DNA of 64,000 bases from Catonia carolina (GCA_035578175.1 JAQMRL010000022.1:4695501-4759500); one strand, 5' to 3'; positions 10,990-23,339 are shown, counted from the stretch's first letter. Program-made: numbers and translations. Notes: generated by a model not told the origin, from the letters alone.

Positions 10990-12239
10990 GTTTGTATATT
11001 CTGCTAAATCGTGTAATCATATCGTTCTGTTTACTGCATCTAAAAATTTGCCCGTAGAATTTATTAGTATTTTCTTATTTAATATAATTACGGATTTTGT
11101 ATCTGCGCTTTTTTCGGTTTTCAATGAAATTGATGTTAAAATTATTTTAACATATATTTTTTTATTTGTTCCTGTTGCTTTATTCAACTACAATAATTAA
11201 TGTACTAAATAATTTGACTTTTAATTTTTAAATTCACTTTAAAATTTACTAATCGAAGTGTTCACAAAATTTAAATTCTGCCACTAATAAAATTAATTTT
11301 ACCCAAAAACTTGAATCTACAAGAAATCTTACAGATTTACGATATTACTTAATATTGTATTTAGATTTCCATTTAAAAGAAAAGTTGACATTTACTGGAA
11401 CATTACAAATTTAGATTGATTGTTTATATCTTCTAATGGTTCTGTTGTACTAAGACTGTTTTGGAATATTGAAATCGTTGTTCTCGTTTCAATTTAAGTA
11501 CACTTGAAAATATCAAATAAAAAAAGGAGTACTTATTAAGATAATGCTTTCAGCTTTATTTCATAAAGACCTTTGTAAAATGGTCTTACAGGAGAGATGA
11601 AGTATCTGATCAGTCAAGAGAAGAAAGAAGCCGTATGCTTTTAACTGCTTTCATAAATGAACTTCTAAAATGTATATTCTAATGATGTTCACTTAAGTTC
11701 AAGACTGGAAAGTTTTTATAAGCATAATATTACATACATAGTTTACGTTACGTTTTGAATTATTAAATTTATTTAACAAAAGTATAAAATGAAAAATATA
11801 TCTTATTGATTAGATTTGTTATCTGTACGACTTTACTACTTTTGCTTGGAATCACCGTGTAGTGAAAGGATGTGTAGCTGTCAACCATTTGCATCGTATA
11901 CTTTGTAATTCACATGAAACTAAACAGCTCATTACATTTGCACCCCTATCAATTTCATCCGGTGGGCAAACACTTAATTGTCAACTAAAAAAATAAGTAC
12001 TAAAAATTGTTGGGCAACAGCTCTGTCAACCGAACATGAAAAACAAATAAAAAACCTATATATTTTTACTGAAAGTAAATATTTAATGAAAAATAAACTA
12101 CTAACTAAATTAACTTACTACTAACAAAATTATCCTAAAAGAACCCTGACCGTTTTTTAAAATATAGCCACCCTTTTTTGCCACGACGTTAATATAAAAA
12201 CAAGAAATTAAAACTCCTTAATAAACAAACGAATGAATT
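10990..12239. other. AT-rich DNA without a recognised feature
   Basis: No gene or known repeat recognised in this 1.25-kb stretch. Confidence 0.5.
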
Positions 12240-12672
12240 ACCTTGAGTTAAATATCTCCCCTTTCTTCTTCTTCTGATCCTTCTCCTACACTCCTTGTTC
12301 TCCTTGTATCTTCTTCAAATTCTGCTCCGGGTTAACAACTCTATTTTTCACTTAAGTTCCAAAGGAACTGATTGTGAATTTCCTGGGTTCAAACTAGGAA
12401 ACCTCTGGTTGACATACCTCCCTCTCCCACTAACCATTCAACCAACCTGGAGAGCCAACGGGAAGGAGAACTACCCCAATGAATGGCTGAAAGTTGGTAG
12501 GTGGGAAAAAGGCCAAAAACACAGAGGGAGAAATACCTCGGCCTAATGAATATCATATGAATGACCGTTGGCTATATTGACAACTTATTGTCTGACTACT
12601 ATTATAATTTATCTTACTCTAACAATGGGGGTTTTTCCCAGGCATTATTTAATGACTTAACTGAGTAATGGA
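12240..12672 (+). repeat. Family C dispersed repeat, copy 1
   Basis: Aligns collinearly with 62118-62447. Shared blocks in order: TTAAATATCTC/CTAAATATCTC, a pyrimidine-rich TTCTTCTT...CTCC run, GGAACTGATT, AAACCTCTGG/AAACCTCCGG, a CATTCAACCAACC/CGTTCAACCAACC block, AATGAATGGCTG/AATGATTGGCTG, TTATTGTCT(G/A)ACTACTATT and a GGGG-T-TTTCC block near the end. The 83-codon frame inside is not shared by the second copy, so it is not a gene. The class is unknown. Confidence 0.65.
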
Positions 12673-13756
12673 GTTATAGTAATTGGAATTACCATAACTT
12701 CAATCGTTTGTACAATATTGTATTTTTACAATGGTACACACGTGCAAGGTTTGATAATTACACAAATTCTCTCATTGCTTAGGTATTAATCGATATTGTT
12801 AATCATAGTGATCGAATATGTATCTTTAGAACGTATTCTACCGATTTAGTTTTCGGTTGAAATAAGTCATTCTTTACACATTATTAAATATTATTTTTAA
12901 CTATAATTTATTCTTTATTATGATACATGTAAATAAACAGCGCAGGGATACCAAACCGTTTTACAATCAATAAAATAAAAACGAATAACTGGATGTAATA
13001 TACGAATGTCCACTGACGCAAATTCATTGTTCGCAAAACAAAAATGAAATTAGTGTTTTAAATATTAGTTTTTATACTTTTTATTATAATTATAATTTCA
13101 AAAAAAATCGAATAAAACTACTCTTTGATACGTTTATAAAAAGGTAGTATTCGTACTCATTCTTTTTAATTTTCAGCATTACCTTTTTGAACTAAAAAAT
13201 GTTGAAAGTTAAATTTTTATTGAATTTATTGTGTAAATAAAACCTTTCGGAATATCCAATATGAATGAGTTGTTTAGGTCACTGTATTTAATTAAATATT
13301 AGATTTATCGCGGTGCATTAATTATTACGCGAAGACATTTAGATTTATGCAATGAATTCTTAAATTTCTTAGCTCTGTCGAGAAGTTGTAATCCATCTAA
13401 ATTCGAATTTCGTAAACAGGCACTTCAGTATTGAATTCCTTAATAATATTAATTTAATGTTATCTGAAGATTTCCGATGGATCAACTAATACATCTAAAA
13501 AATCAATCTGAAAGTTCGTGATGATGAAGTCGTTTAATTTTTATGTGATAATTCCAAATCAATGTTTTTGGTGACCCAACTAAAATAATTTATTATTCTG
13601 GAGTATTTGTCAACTGTTTTAGAGGTAGCTTAAGTCTTATCTAAAGCGCAAATACTTTTTTAAATCCCTAATGTGCGTAGGGTGTAATTTTTTCAAATTG
13701 AAGTACAATATGCAACTCCATTATCTAATGAGATAAGGATGATAATTTTGTATGAC
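12673..13756. other. AT-rich DNA without a recognised feature
   Basis: No gene or repeat recognised. Confidence 0.5.
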
Positions 13757-13992
13757 GTGAACCTACATGATGTGTAGGCTTATACAGACTCGGCTGGCCA
13801 TTTCTGAGAATGTATGGTTAATTTAACTCCAACCATCATAATACCCCGGTAACCACTGTCTAGTATTCAAAGTCGTACATATGTAACTGCCTTTACTAGA
13901 AATCAAACCTGAGGACTTTTTGTCTCCGTACATCAGTTGTCAAACAGCAAACAGCGGTGACGAGTTAACTACTTGACCAACCCAGTCTAGTA
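13757..13992 (-). mobile_element. SINE-B copy (reverse), diverged
   Basis: Reverse complement starts with CTGGGTTGGTCAAG (A-box part of the tRNA-like head), runs through a diverged hairpin region, CAGGTTTGATTTCTAG (B-box), GAATACTAGACAGTGGTTAC, a GATGGTTGGAG block and the ATTCTCAGAAATGGCC block. All align in order with the copy at 15576. The 3' tail is missing. Divergence is higher than in the other copies, so this is an old insertion. Confidence 0.65.
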
Positions 13993-14534
13993 CTTACAAA
14001 TTTAAATTTTTCAGTATTTACTTTATTTTCTGTAACGTGATTTATATGTAACTCAGGTGTTAGTATAAAGTAAGAGATTTTAAAATGTGGGTAAAATAGG
14101 TGTAGTATCCAAATATTTTTTTTCATATACTAACTTTTTTAATGCATAATCTCTTGTATAATAATAAATGCAACTTGTCAATTAGAGTTAACGTATAAGC
14201 AAATTTAAACCCACTAGTGTAATTAACAGATTATAACAAAAATATATTATACTGTTCTTAATTATTATTTACAATCAAAATTAGATTAACAGTATTTTAA
14301 AAAAATAAAAATTAAAAAAAATAACCAAATCCTCCTTTAAAACGAAAAAACAAAATTAGAAGTAATACATAATAAGCACATGATTGCTAAATATAATGTA
14401 CACCGAATTTTACTGAATGTAATTAAAAATGTTCATTCAGTTATTTACAACATTCACACTCAAACACGCCAGTCATCTACAGAATATTAACATTATATTA
14501 TTTACAATGTAAAATCACACAATCAGAATACCCC
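13993..14534. other. AT-rich DNA, probably LINE 3' UTR in part
   Basis: Nothing coding is visible. The stretch nearest 14534 lies directly downstream of the minus-strand LINE tail and is probably its 3' untranslated region. Confidence 0.35.
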
Positions 14535-14830
14535 TAGGAGATCCAGTACTGTAGCACGTTTTAGTCTATGAACATCATTGTTGTTGTTTAAGAGATTCAG
14601 TGATAAGTGATTTCCGTGGTTGTTCAGACGTTTGATGTATTTACAACTGAAACTTCGTATTTCTTCTCGACCGTTTGTACATCCATTTCACGATGTATAT
14701 CGGCGTTGATAATATACCACGGTGCATTTATCATGGTCTGCACAGCTTTCGATTGAAACTGTTGCAGAATCTCGATGTTTCGTATGTATCCACAAATGTT
14801 GCAAAAAAAATATTTGGAAACTGCCAAAAA
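14535..14830 (-). pseudogene. Jockey-like LINE, ORF2 C-terminus
   Basis: Minus strand gives ICGYIRNIEILQQFQSKAVQ, then MINAPWYIINADIHREMDV and, after a degraded patch, LNNHGNHLSLNLL and VHRLKRATVLDLLGVF. The family pattern is SNIE.LQ.FQSK.LR...NAPWY..N..IH.DL...TV, then HPN.L...LL, then RRLKR..P.DL..RF. So this is the last ~90 residues of a Jockey-clade ORF2 in nearly full order, with few stops, hence a relatively young but truncated copy. Confidence 0.8.
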
Positions 14831-15575
14831 TCTACGATGTAAAGGAATTGTTTCCAGTGTAATAAAACGATTTTATCCCCACAAGGGTATGACAAATTTG
14901 TAAGAGATATTTATATTATCCCACGAGGGATTATCCAATTTGCTATATAATTAATTAATATTGTATTCTTTATTGGTGTTGCATCAGCTTTCAAGTTTGA
15001 TTTTATTAATTTTTCATTTTACCTTGTCCCCTATTTCATTCAATAAAACATTATTCACATTAATACATTATGATTTTTATTCAATTAATATATTTTCATA
15101 ATTACAATCACAAGTTTCATTGTTTAAATGCAATTCTAAAATAATGCTCCTGTTCTTAATACTGTTAAATCAACTTACTGGTTTTATTTGATTTGAATGT
15201 TAAAAAATCTAACAACAACAATTTATATGTATTATCATTTAACGCCCTTCTTATATAACTATGTATTTTCAACTTTAAGTAAATTCTCTTCTAATATTAA
15301 TATATTTTTAGAACGAATGTGGGACCTACTCGCTTGCTTGATATTCAGCCCCACACTCCCATAAAATTTCACAAATCTTAGTTTATTTATGCATGTTCAC
15401 ATATCATTTATATTATTGTAGTATTATTATATCATTGTAATATTATTTATATATTATAATTATTAATAAACGAATTGATTGAGTTTAATGTATGCATGGG
15501 ACGGACGCTTTAATAAAGCAAGTTGTTATCTTGAGGCTCTTCGTCCCATTAAAATAATTTACAATAATATTTCTT

Positions 15576-15916
15576 ACCCACCGGGTTGGTCTAGAGGTAA
15601 AGTCGTCTCCGAAAATCAGCTGTTTAACAGCTGATTTTCGGAGACGAAGGTTCCTGGTTCAAATCCTAGTAAAGGTAGTTACTTTTATACGGATTTGAAT
15701 ACTAGACAGTGGTTGCCGGTGTACTTTGATGGTTGGGGTTTAATTAACCATACTCTCTCAGGAATGGTCGGCCTGAGTCTGTACAAAAGACTACACCTCA
15801 TTTACACGTCATACATATCATCCTCATCTCATTGGGTCATGGGGTTGCTTATTGTTCTGAATTGAACAGATTGCAACGTACACACATTAGGAATTTAAAA
15901 AAAAAAAAATAATAAT
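15576..15916 (+). mobile_element. Full-length tRNA-derived SINE-B with 13-bp TSD
   Basis: Head: GGTTGGTCTAGAGGTAA (Pol III A-box) and GGTTCAAATCC (B-box), with a long perfect hairpin between them. Body: GAATACTAGACAGTGG, TTGGGGTTTAATTAACCATA, TCTCAGGAATGGTCGGCC, CATCTCATTGGGTCATG. Tail: TTAGGAATTT then an A run. AATAATATTTCTT flanks both ends (15563-15575 and 15917-15929), direct proof of retroposition into the family G LTR. Transcription would be by Pol III from the internal boxes and mobilisation by a LINE in trans. Confidence 0.88.
15603..15647 (+). repeat. 45-nt near-complete palindrome inside the SINE-B head
   Basis: 22-nt arms (TCGTCTCCGAAAATC... against ...GATTTTCGGAGACGA) around a single T, between A- and B-box, where a tRNA has its anticodon arm. 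Other copies keep the distal arm (GATTTTCGAAGACGAAGG at 59.4 kb) in partly decayed form. Confidence 0.8.
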
Positions 15917-16074
15917 AATAATATTTCTTCTTCTTAGTTGCTTAGTAACCATATTTTGTTTATGAAATTAAATAATTTTTAAATATTTTATTTTAATCAG
16001 CTGGAGTTATTTATATTTATTTCAATACTCAAATATAAACAAGTCCAGATGTCCATTAAATTTGTCTCATTACA

Positions 16075-17564
16075 CCAGTTTTGAAAATTATTTATATAGG
16101 TGTTTTGTTTCCCCAGATAGCAGTGGTCAGTATTCAAGGAAGTTATTAAACATTTCAAATTCTTTTACTGCACGTTGAGGGTGATGTTAAAATTTATGTA
16201 TTGATTAATTAAATTACCTTTTATAAGGAAAAATGCTTTATGTATTGACCCTTATTTTAATTCCTTTCTTTTGTGATACATCCAAAATTATTTTAAAATA
16301 ATTTAAGAATACCAAAACAGTATACGTGTTTAACTGTTTCCTACACTTGAGCTCCTTACGTTTCACTACAGGATTACTGATTAAACTGTTAAAGGGTAAA
16401 TAATCAGAGGTACGAACTTGATTGAAAATCAATTACAAACAGATAGCAACACTTCCTTCCGACAGGAAATCCCTCTTAACTCAACAAAACAAGGTTGAAC
16501 ACCTGTTAATTTCCATTTGCACATAGCTTGAGATACATAAATGTACCTCAATTAAGTAGCGATGTAATGTTAAATTAGTAAACTGTTATTGTCAAGCTAT
16601 GTAATGATTGAATTTGATGAAAATTTATCCTGTAGTATTTTAATATTTAAAAATTTGTGAGCAACCACATGGAACCCATTTCTAACCTACCGCCCCTTTA
16701 ACTACATATATTTATACTTTTGACGCTTGACTCTTACTGTGGCATCTTGTTACTATCTACATCTATCAAGATTTAATTACATGTTGGCTTCTAAGTACAC
16801 TATTAATGAAACAAAGGTCTCTCAATACATGGGTCGCTCTAACCTGTAGATGACGTGGAAATTGCGAACTGTTTATAGTCGTTGCAAGTTACTACTGGTA
16901 AACTACTCAATTATTTATTCTACGAAACAAACGCGACGACGACAGTTCGCCGATAAATTAATAAGTCATTATATTTGTTAAGTGAATTTCGTTCCACACA
17001 AATAGAGCTATGTGAGTATAACATTTTGAGTTAACAACTTCTTGTAAATAAAATTTGTAAGAAAAACACCAATAAAAAATCAACAAACTAAATCTAAATG
17101 TAGACTTAACGTATAACATTAAATAACTGAGTACGAATGACAATACTTTGTAATCGAAAACACCCAACAACGATATTAATGATAAGAAAGATATAATACT
17201 TAGCTATTATTTTACTGTTTATAAAAATAACTTGTAGATGTGTTTGCTCTGTCTGTACTGTTTTCGCCTCTACCACTACTATGGATCATCATCGCTGACA
17301 CTGCTTCCACTTACAGAGAGGCAGTTAGAGAAGAAAATCTTTTTCAGTGTTCAGTAGGTGCATGCGCATAGGAAAGTTGTTGCTATGTTTTCCCCTTATA
17401 GTAATCTAATAGTCAATCTAAACAAAAAAAATTAATAAAAAAACTTACTTTACTTTTACTAAACCAAATGTGATTTTTGCCTATATTTTACTTGTTGATA
17501 GAAACAAATTTCAATCTATTTTCAATGAAAAGTTGTCACCGTGAAAAAAAAGTAAAATTTTTAA
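16075..17564. other. AT-rich DNA without a recognised feature
   Basis: No gene or repeat recognised. A less AT-rich patch lies at about 17240-17400, with no reading frame of note. Confidence 0.45.
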
Positions 17565-17838
17565 CAGATGATTTCCGGTGACGAAGGTTCCTGGTTCGAA
17601 TCCAAGAAAATGTATTTACTTTTGTACCGACTTGAATACTAGACAGTGGTTTCCGGTGCACTTTAATGGTTGAATTTCAAGTACCCATACTCTCTCGGAA
17701 ATAATCGGCCTATGCCTGTAAATGACTACAGCTCATTTTCACATCATACACATCACCATCTCATTGGGTCATGGAGTTGATTATTGTTCTTAAATTGAAC
17801 GATTGCAACGTACACATATAGGGATTAGAAAAAAAATT
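17565..17838 (+). mobile_element. SINE-B copy, 5'-truncated
   Basis: Starts within the hairpin region (TTAACAGATGATTTCCGG), then GACGAAGGTTCCTGGTTCGA (B-box), GAATACTAGACAGTGGTTTC, CTCTCGGAAATAATCGGCC, CATCTCATTGGGTCATGG, ATTGCAACGTACACA and an A-rich tail. The A-box is missing, so it cannot be transcribed from its own promoter. Confidence 0.8.
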
Positions 17839-18149
17839 AAAAAATTCAATAAATTCATTACATTACTATTCTTTTATTTATTTTAAAAAAACTGTTAACG
17901 ACGAGCAAAAAGAATAGTGGCAGTATTATTTCTGCGGAATGGAGAAGGCAAAATCATTCTCAGTATGAGCTGGTACTATTAGTAAAAGTATATAGTATTA
18001 ACATGTAGTTTGCGTTTTAAAGTATTGGTTGTTCCCAGCAGAGGTTCATCAGCTTAAAAATTATTTCCGAGGGCGACTATTTAAACTGACTGTTTTAATG
18101 CTGACCACGCTAAAAAATATGCAACCGTAGTTACTTGATCTACAACTTA

Positions 18150-18550
18150 CCCATAACAGGCAGATGGAGTGTTAAATTATTCATCTGGTTAATACTCCAT
18201 CTGGTTAATTAACCAGATGCTGCAAAACGTAGTTCTGTTTTTATCACATAATCAGCCAATTATATGACTGAACTATTTAAGAACAAAAGAGGTAGAAGTA
18301 TAAAAGACATTAGCCAGATTTATCTATTCTGAGAATAATGAATTTCGCTATACAGTCAGACCATGTGGTGATTGAAGTGAAGGTGTCATTTGCAGGGTGA
18401 AAAAAAGTGCTTTTCGGAAGGCCTTGCATGCTGATAAGCATACTTTTCAACTCAGTGAGGAAAGAATGGTAAACCACCTCACTCTCGTTTTTACTTAGTA
18501 AAACGTCCAGAGATTCAAACTAGCCTTTCAGCTGTTGTTCTATACAACAA
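18150..18550 (+). mobile_element. Family A retroposon, copy 2
   Basis: Full-length relative of 33708-34102: CCCATAACAGGCAGATGGAG start, centre CCATGTGGTGATTGAAGTGA, TGGTAAACCACCTCACTC, hairpin region and CAACAATA end. It has gained a perfect 22-bp palindrome CATCTGGTTAATTAACCAG... at 18198-18219 not present in other copies, made from a duplicated CATCTGGTTAAT. No TSD found. Confidence 0.75.
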
Positions 18551-19325
18551 TATTTTTTAAATGTTCTATACTGAGATTATGATCACAAGCATAAAAAACT
18601 ACAAGTTTTACTGCTGATTGCGATCGTAGCTACGAGAATATATGCTTAAGAATATTAACGAATATAATTTTTTTTTATTAAAAAAAGAATATTACCAAAC
18701 CGTTGTTGAATATACCTGTACAAGGAATAAAATAATCTTGTAGAATTTTGTTTTATTATTTTAAGTAATATTTGAGGGGGAAATTGAACGAACAAACTAG
18801 TTTACTGCTCAATAAAGCAAACATTTATTCGGTCTGAGTACAACAGTTCAAATAATGATACTTTGTCAGCAATAAAAGTATTCAATTTATTGCCGTTTCA
18901 TAAATTTTATATTTAGTCGTAATAAAATAAAAAAGTTCGAATATACATTCTGTTTCAACTTTATAACATAATAAAGTAAACAGAAAAGTCAATATTATAT
19001 AAATATTTATTCAAATGTGATTTTTGCATGGCTCAGTTTTAAGAAAGTTGCATAATGTTAACATTAATGAAAAGCGTTGTGTAAGATAATAAAATAGTCT
19101 GGTCATAAATTAATATTTTTTTGTAGCATGAGATTTTGAGTTTGGAGAGTGGCCTGTCTGCGTAGTATAATAAGAAATTAACTATTAAAAATTATTTGTA
19201 ATGTCTGAGTGATTAGATTACATATTGGTTCGTGATTTTGTTTGAAGTATCAATTTTCTATTATCCGGAAAACATTTTTTGCGAATGAATTTGACCTAGT
19301 GGTTATCAAGAAAACAAAATTAGTT
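18551..19325. other. AT-rich DNA without a recognised feature
   Basis: Nothing recognised. Confidence 0.5.
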
Positions 19326-19329
19326 ACAT

Positions 19330-20110
19330 ATTAAAGACAAAAATTTCTGCTGGTAGATTGTAAGAAGACTTCTTATTTTCTCACTAGAAAATAATTTTTC
19401 CGATTTTCCTTTTTACAAATTATTAACCGAATGTGGCAAGGAATTTTGCTTAAAGTTGTTATCTGTAGTAAATAGTTATTTTTTCAACTGAAATTTGTAA
19501 AACAATTATTTCTGCTATTTCCTTTAATTGGTAGATTTGTGCGGTAACTTCCTTTTCCGACTATCATTACAAAGTAAGGTCATCTGCAAAAGTTAACAGC
19601 TAATAATTTCTACTTGATCTTGCCGTCACCCATTTTTACTTTTAGAGTCATTAGACTTCCAGAATTATGCATAAGGTTGTCTAGAATGTATTGAAGAGAA
19701 TTTGAAAGCTCTAATCTTCTACTTGAAAACCTATTTCGACTGTAAACGGTTCGATACGCGCTTCCTGGATTTTAATTATTTTGTATTAGTTAATGTTAAT
19801 TTATTATATTTATTGTTTTCTGGCCTATTCCATATTTTTGGAGGCAATTAATTAAGGTGTCGCGGCTATTGAATCGAAAGCCATTTTAAAGTCAACAAAT
19901 TGAATAAACAATTTTTTCTCGGGGTTTCTTCCTGTTTTTGTATTAGTCGATGACTAGACTGTAAACATGTTCTGTGCAAGATCATCAAATTATGATTTGT
20001 AAATTTAGAAAGTATTTTTCAGTTTTCTACCAAATGTATAACAGAAATTACTTCTTACCAATCATTTTGTATACTCTCATTTATAATTAAAACATCTTTT
20101 ACAGTTTTGA
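19330..20110 (-). pseudogene. LINE reverse transcriptase core, heavily decayed
   Basis: Minus strand reads KLFIQFVDFKMAFDSI (RT motif A: aspartate in YxDF.KAFDS), an EPFTVEIGFQVED block (the F.V..GV.QGD motif B region), then LLTFADDLTL, the YADD/FADD motif C with both catalytic aspartates. Order and spacing fit the palm domain of a CR1/RTE-like non-LTR reverse transcriptase. Many stops interrupt it, so it is inactive. It may belong to the same element type as the C-terminal fragment at 3225-3910. Confidence 0.75.
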
Positions 20111-20114
20111 AAAT

Positions 20115-21890
20115 AAACGAATGGTCTGTTCTGTTCCATAGATACTGTAGGTATATCCAACTTTATTAACAAACGACTTAGAAAGAAAGTAATTCTATCG
20201 ATAACTCAGGACTTCTTTTGTGTTTGTTTTCATCGTCGTTCAGTCCTTGTTCGGAAATATTATTTTTAAAGCTGAACTGAATCAGACAATCGGCCGAAAG
20301 AAAAAGAACAAAACTGGGAAAGAGTTTTGCAATTGCCGAGCAGTACTAAACTTGCTGCGTGTCAAATTGTTTGTTGTCGCTACTGAAGCTCTTAGCTTCG
20401 TACTTGATTGAATTACGCGCACCCTTCAACCGCCCAAAGCCAATTGAGGGGGTCAAACTCAATTTCTACCCTTGTTTCTTAAGTCATTTTGGAGTTATAC
20501 ACAGAAGAAGGCACTTTAAAAATTTTCTCAACCATATTTGTACGCTTCATTTTTGAATTAACTAAAACCGATTGTAAAAGTCATTTTCTGATGTCTTTTA
20601 TAAAAGCTGGCGTTTTATGATAATTATCACGGTTCGTTTGTGTTTATAATGGTAGACATTATTGTTGTTTTATTTTTATCTTGCTATTATTATTATTATT
20701 TAGCTGTAAATTTAATTTTGTTTTTTATTAAGAGCTCGCTCTTTTAAACAAACTATTTGTTGTAATTATTGAATATCCATACAATAACTTTTAATTTTTA
20801 CGTATGTTATTTGGTGATGAACGATTGGACTTAAAACCATATAAAGTGCTAAAGTTACTACTTATGATGTGTTTACAAGTCACTACTTAATATATGCGCA
20901 ATTGTAATAGACACCAAATTCTTAAAACTAATACTTAGGAGATAAAATGTCATAAAAGTATTTATTGCGCACAGGTTACTGACAAAGAACTTATTCTTAA
21001 TATCATATTAGGAATATTAATAGTATAAAGAACATGTTAGTTAGTGATGAATGCACCTTCGTATATCCCTACCGCAATGGTTAACCAGAACCTCGAGTTT
21101 AAGTCAATAATGGACAGTACTAAGATTTACAGAACTTTACCGCGTTCAAAATTACATCATTAAACCAACACACTTGCAGTAAATTTATTAGACTAAACAA
21201 CAACACTATAATATATCGACTGAAACGACATAGGTACTTATTTGGATATACCGACCAAATTAATTTGAACAATCTTAAAATTCAAGCCGAAAACTAAAAG
21301 TGTATTACTAAAGAACAATTTTTACTTTAACTTTATTTGGTAATTAGGAACTATACAGTAAGAGCAAAACAATAAAATATGATTATATGTAAATAGAGAC
21401 AAAATTACATGATTCACAAGATTTTTAATTATATTATCCAAGTTAGCTATGTATTTTTAGCATAATACGAGTATCTGAAGAGGAATAGAAGTGTAAAATG
21501 AAAAAAAAAATTATAACATGTAGAGCAAAAATTTAAAAAATCCAATAAATCCAGTTGCAAAGTCAAGGATAATGTATAAAGCAATAGTATACTAGGTTTG
21601 ATGTTTGTTAGTTAATTTTTTCACATTTGTTATATTTTATTCAACTGATTGCAAATAAACTTGATTGAAATAAATGAACTTATTCCAAAACGTTCAGAAG
21701 CTTTGAATTCCCGGAAACCTGAAATGACAGTGGTTGTTTTACCTTATTAAATTATTAAATAAAGTTTAAATAATTTTTAAACTTTTAAAGTTTAAAAGTT
21801 TTAATAATAAATTATTATTAAATAAAGCAGTGCATGTTATATTTATAGTTACTTAGAATTTTCTAATTATAATTTTTTTATATGCGAGGA
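20115..21890. other. AT-rich DNA without a recognised feature
   Basis: Short frames around 20220-20556 have no recognisable content. A local AT palindrome cluster with repeated TTATTAAATAAAG lies at about 21740-21830. No gene seen. Confidence 0.45.
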
Positions 21891-22215
21891 AACCGAATTT
21901 ACCGGTACCCAGGTAGGTCTTCAGCTGCGTAGGTCTGCCGAAGGCAATTATCCGCCAAAACCTCTCAGTTCCTTTCTATCCCATCCCGACTTGCCGCAGG
22001 ATCACCGTTAGGCACAACTTCACAACAAGCCGGTGGTTCTAGCTGATTCGGTGGTTTATTAGCTGGATAACGTTATCTCAGCGCGATTTCTCTTCTTACC
22101 ACCCATTTTTCTCCCTTTCCGAGTTATTTTTTTTGAGACTAACGCAACTGGGCTTCTGTGATCGTCATCACCATTTGGATGAACTCTTCCATACCCTTCC
22201 AGTTTTCTTCTTCCA
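21890..22215. other. GC-richer block of unknown nature
   Basis: About 320 bp clearly richer in GC than its surroundings, containing an imperfect palindrome GCCGGTGGTTCTAGCTGATT...GGTGG. In the minus frame one can read KSGWDRKELRGF, which may be a transposon remnant, but I cannot assign it. It could also be a host regulatory or exonic fragment. Confidence 0.3.
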
Positions 22216-22360
22216 ATTGTAATTAATACATAACTTATTAATTTTTTATTCCTACTACTTACACGTAAAAGGGATTTATTGAAAATTAATATGAATAAAA
22301 TTTAATAAACAAAAATGAAAGTTAAGTTGATAAATATAAATTTTTAACGATACCTCTAAG

Positions 22361-22545
22361 TACAGAGGTTAGCAAGCTGTGCTATAAAACTGAAGATCTC
22401 GGGTTCGATTTCGGAATACTGTCTTGAAATTATTATTTGTTAAAACCACCATTCCATAATCGAAAGTAAATTGCTAATAACTAATCTGTTAATGCGACTT
22501 AAAATAAACTAAACAAAATAATGATAATAAATTAAAATTTAAGAT
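22361..22545 (+). mobile_element. SINE-E, tRNA-like head copy 1
   Basis: A-box-like CAGAGGTTAGCAAGCTGTGC and B-box GGGTTCGATTTCG spaced as in tRNA, then a tail AATGCGACTTAAAATAAACT AAAC. The tail resembles the 3' part of the copy at 38628 (GAAGTGACTTTAAATACACT). No clear TSD. Confidence 0.55.
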
Positions 22546-23339
22546 ATTTTTTTCAATAGATTTGTCACCGTTGAGGATTTAAAACCGTTATAATAATTTG
22601 TAACAAATATTAGGCAAAAGCACGTGCAGACAGAAAGTAGCGCTGCTACAATTATCTAACTTATTGTAAAATTAAAGCGGTATTATCTGTTTCAATGAAA
22701 CTGAAACTGTAAAGTTAATTTCAGTCTTAGTAAAGTACAATCAGAGAGGGTATTCCAATCAAATTTCCGGACGGATAGTGTTACAAATTAATTAATTTGT
22801 ACTTAATTAAATTGATTCTCTAATAGTAACTTACCAGTGTGGAAACTGTGAAATAATATTAGCATGTTGTATCTGTGGTTCTAAACTTCACGTAACTGTA
22901 ATTATTTTATTTCTCAAAATTATCGTTACAGTAATAACATAAAATCCAGGAAAACATTATATATTTTGTTCATATTGCAAATCAACTTATTTAATTCATC
23001 TATTTTATTAAAAATGGCTACAACATTTCACGATTTGTAATAATTATGTTAAGAACTAATTATAAAAGGTTAGTTAATGTACCTCTCTCCATTTAAAGTT
23101 AGTTTACTTATCACGAGACCATTCTATTGATAATTAATTACGTATATGTAATAGATGTTGAATAATATACTCATCATTTTAATGACTTGACAGGCGACTA
23201 ACTTGGAAGCATCGTCAGCGTACAAAACGTTTAGAAATTAACCGCCACCAAAAGTCACTTTTCTGCTAAATTAACCCTTGATCAAAATGGAACCTTCATT
23301 CCAAAATTATAATTTGAAAATCTCTTTTCCGACCAATCT
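22546..23339. other. AT-rich DNA without a recognised feature
   Basis: Nothing recognised. Confidence 0.5.

Larger units (their letters stand above)
14899..16074 (+). mobile_element. Family G probable solo LTR, copy 1, interrupted by SINE-B
   Basis: Starts TGTAAGAGAT and ends CATTACA, the TG...CA form of an LTR. It is collinear with 50340-51315: CACGAGGGATTA, TTTCATTCAATAAAACATTA, TTTAACG(C/T)CC(C/T)TC, AGAACGAATGTGGGACCTAC, CAGCCCCACACT and a final YTACA. AATAAA signals occur inside. Without the SINE the length is about 820 bp. I found no flanking duplication here (AATT against CCAG), so one edge may have been lost. No internal retrotransposon domain adjoins, hence solo LTR. Confidence 0.6.
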
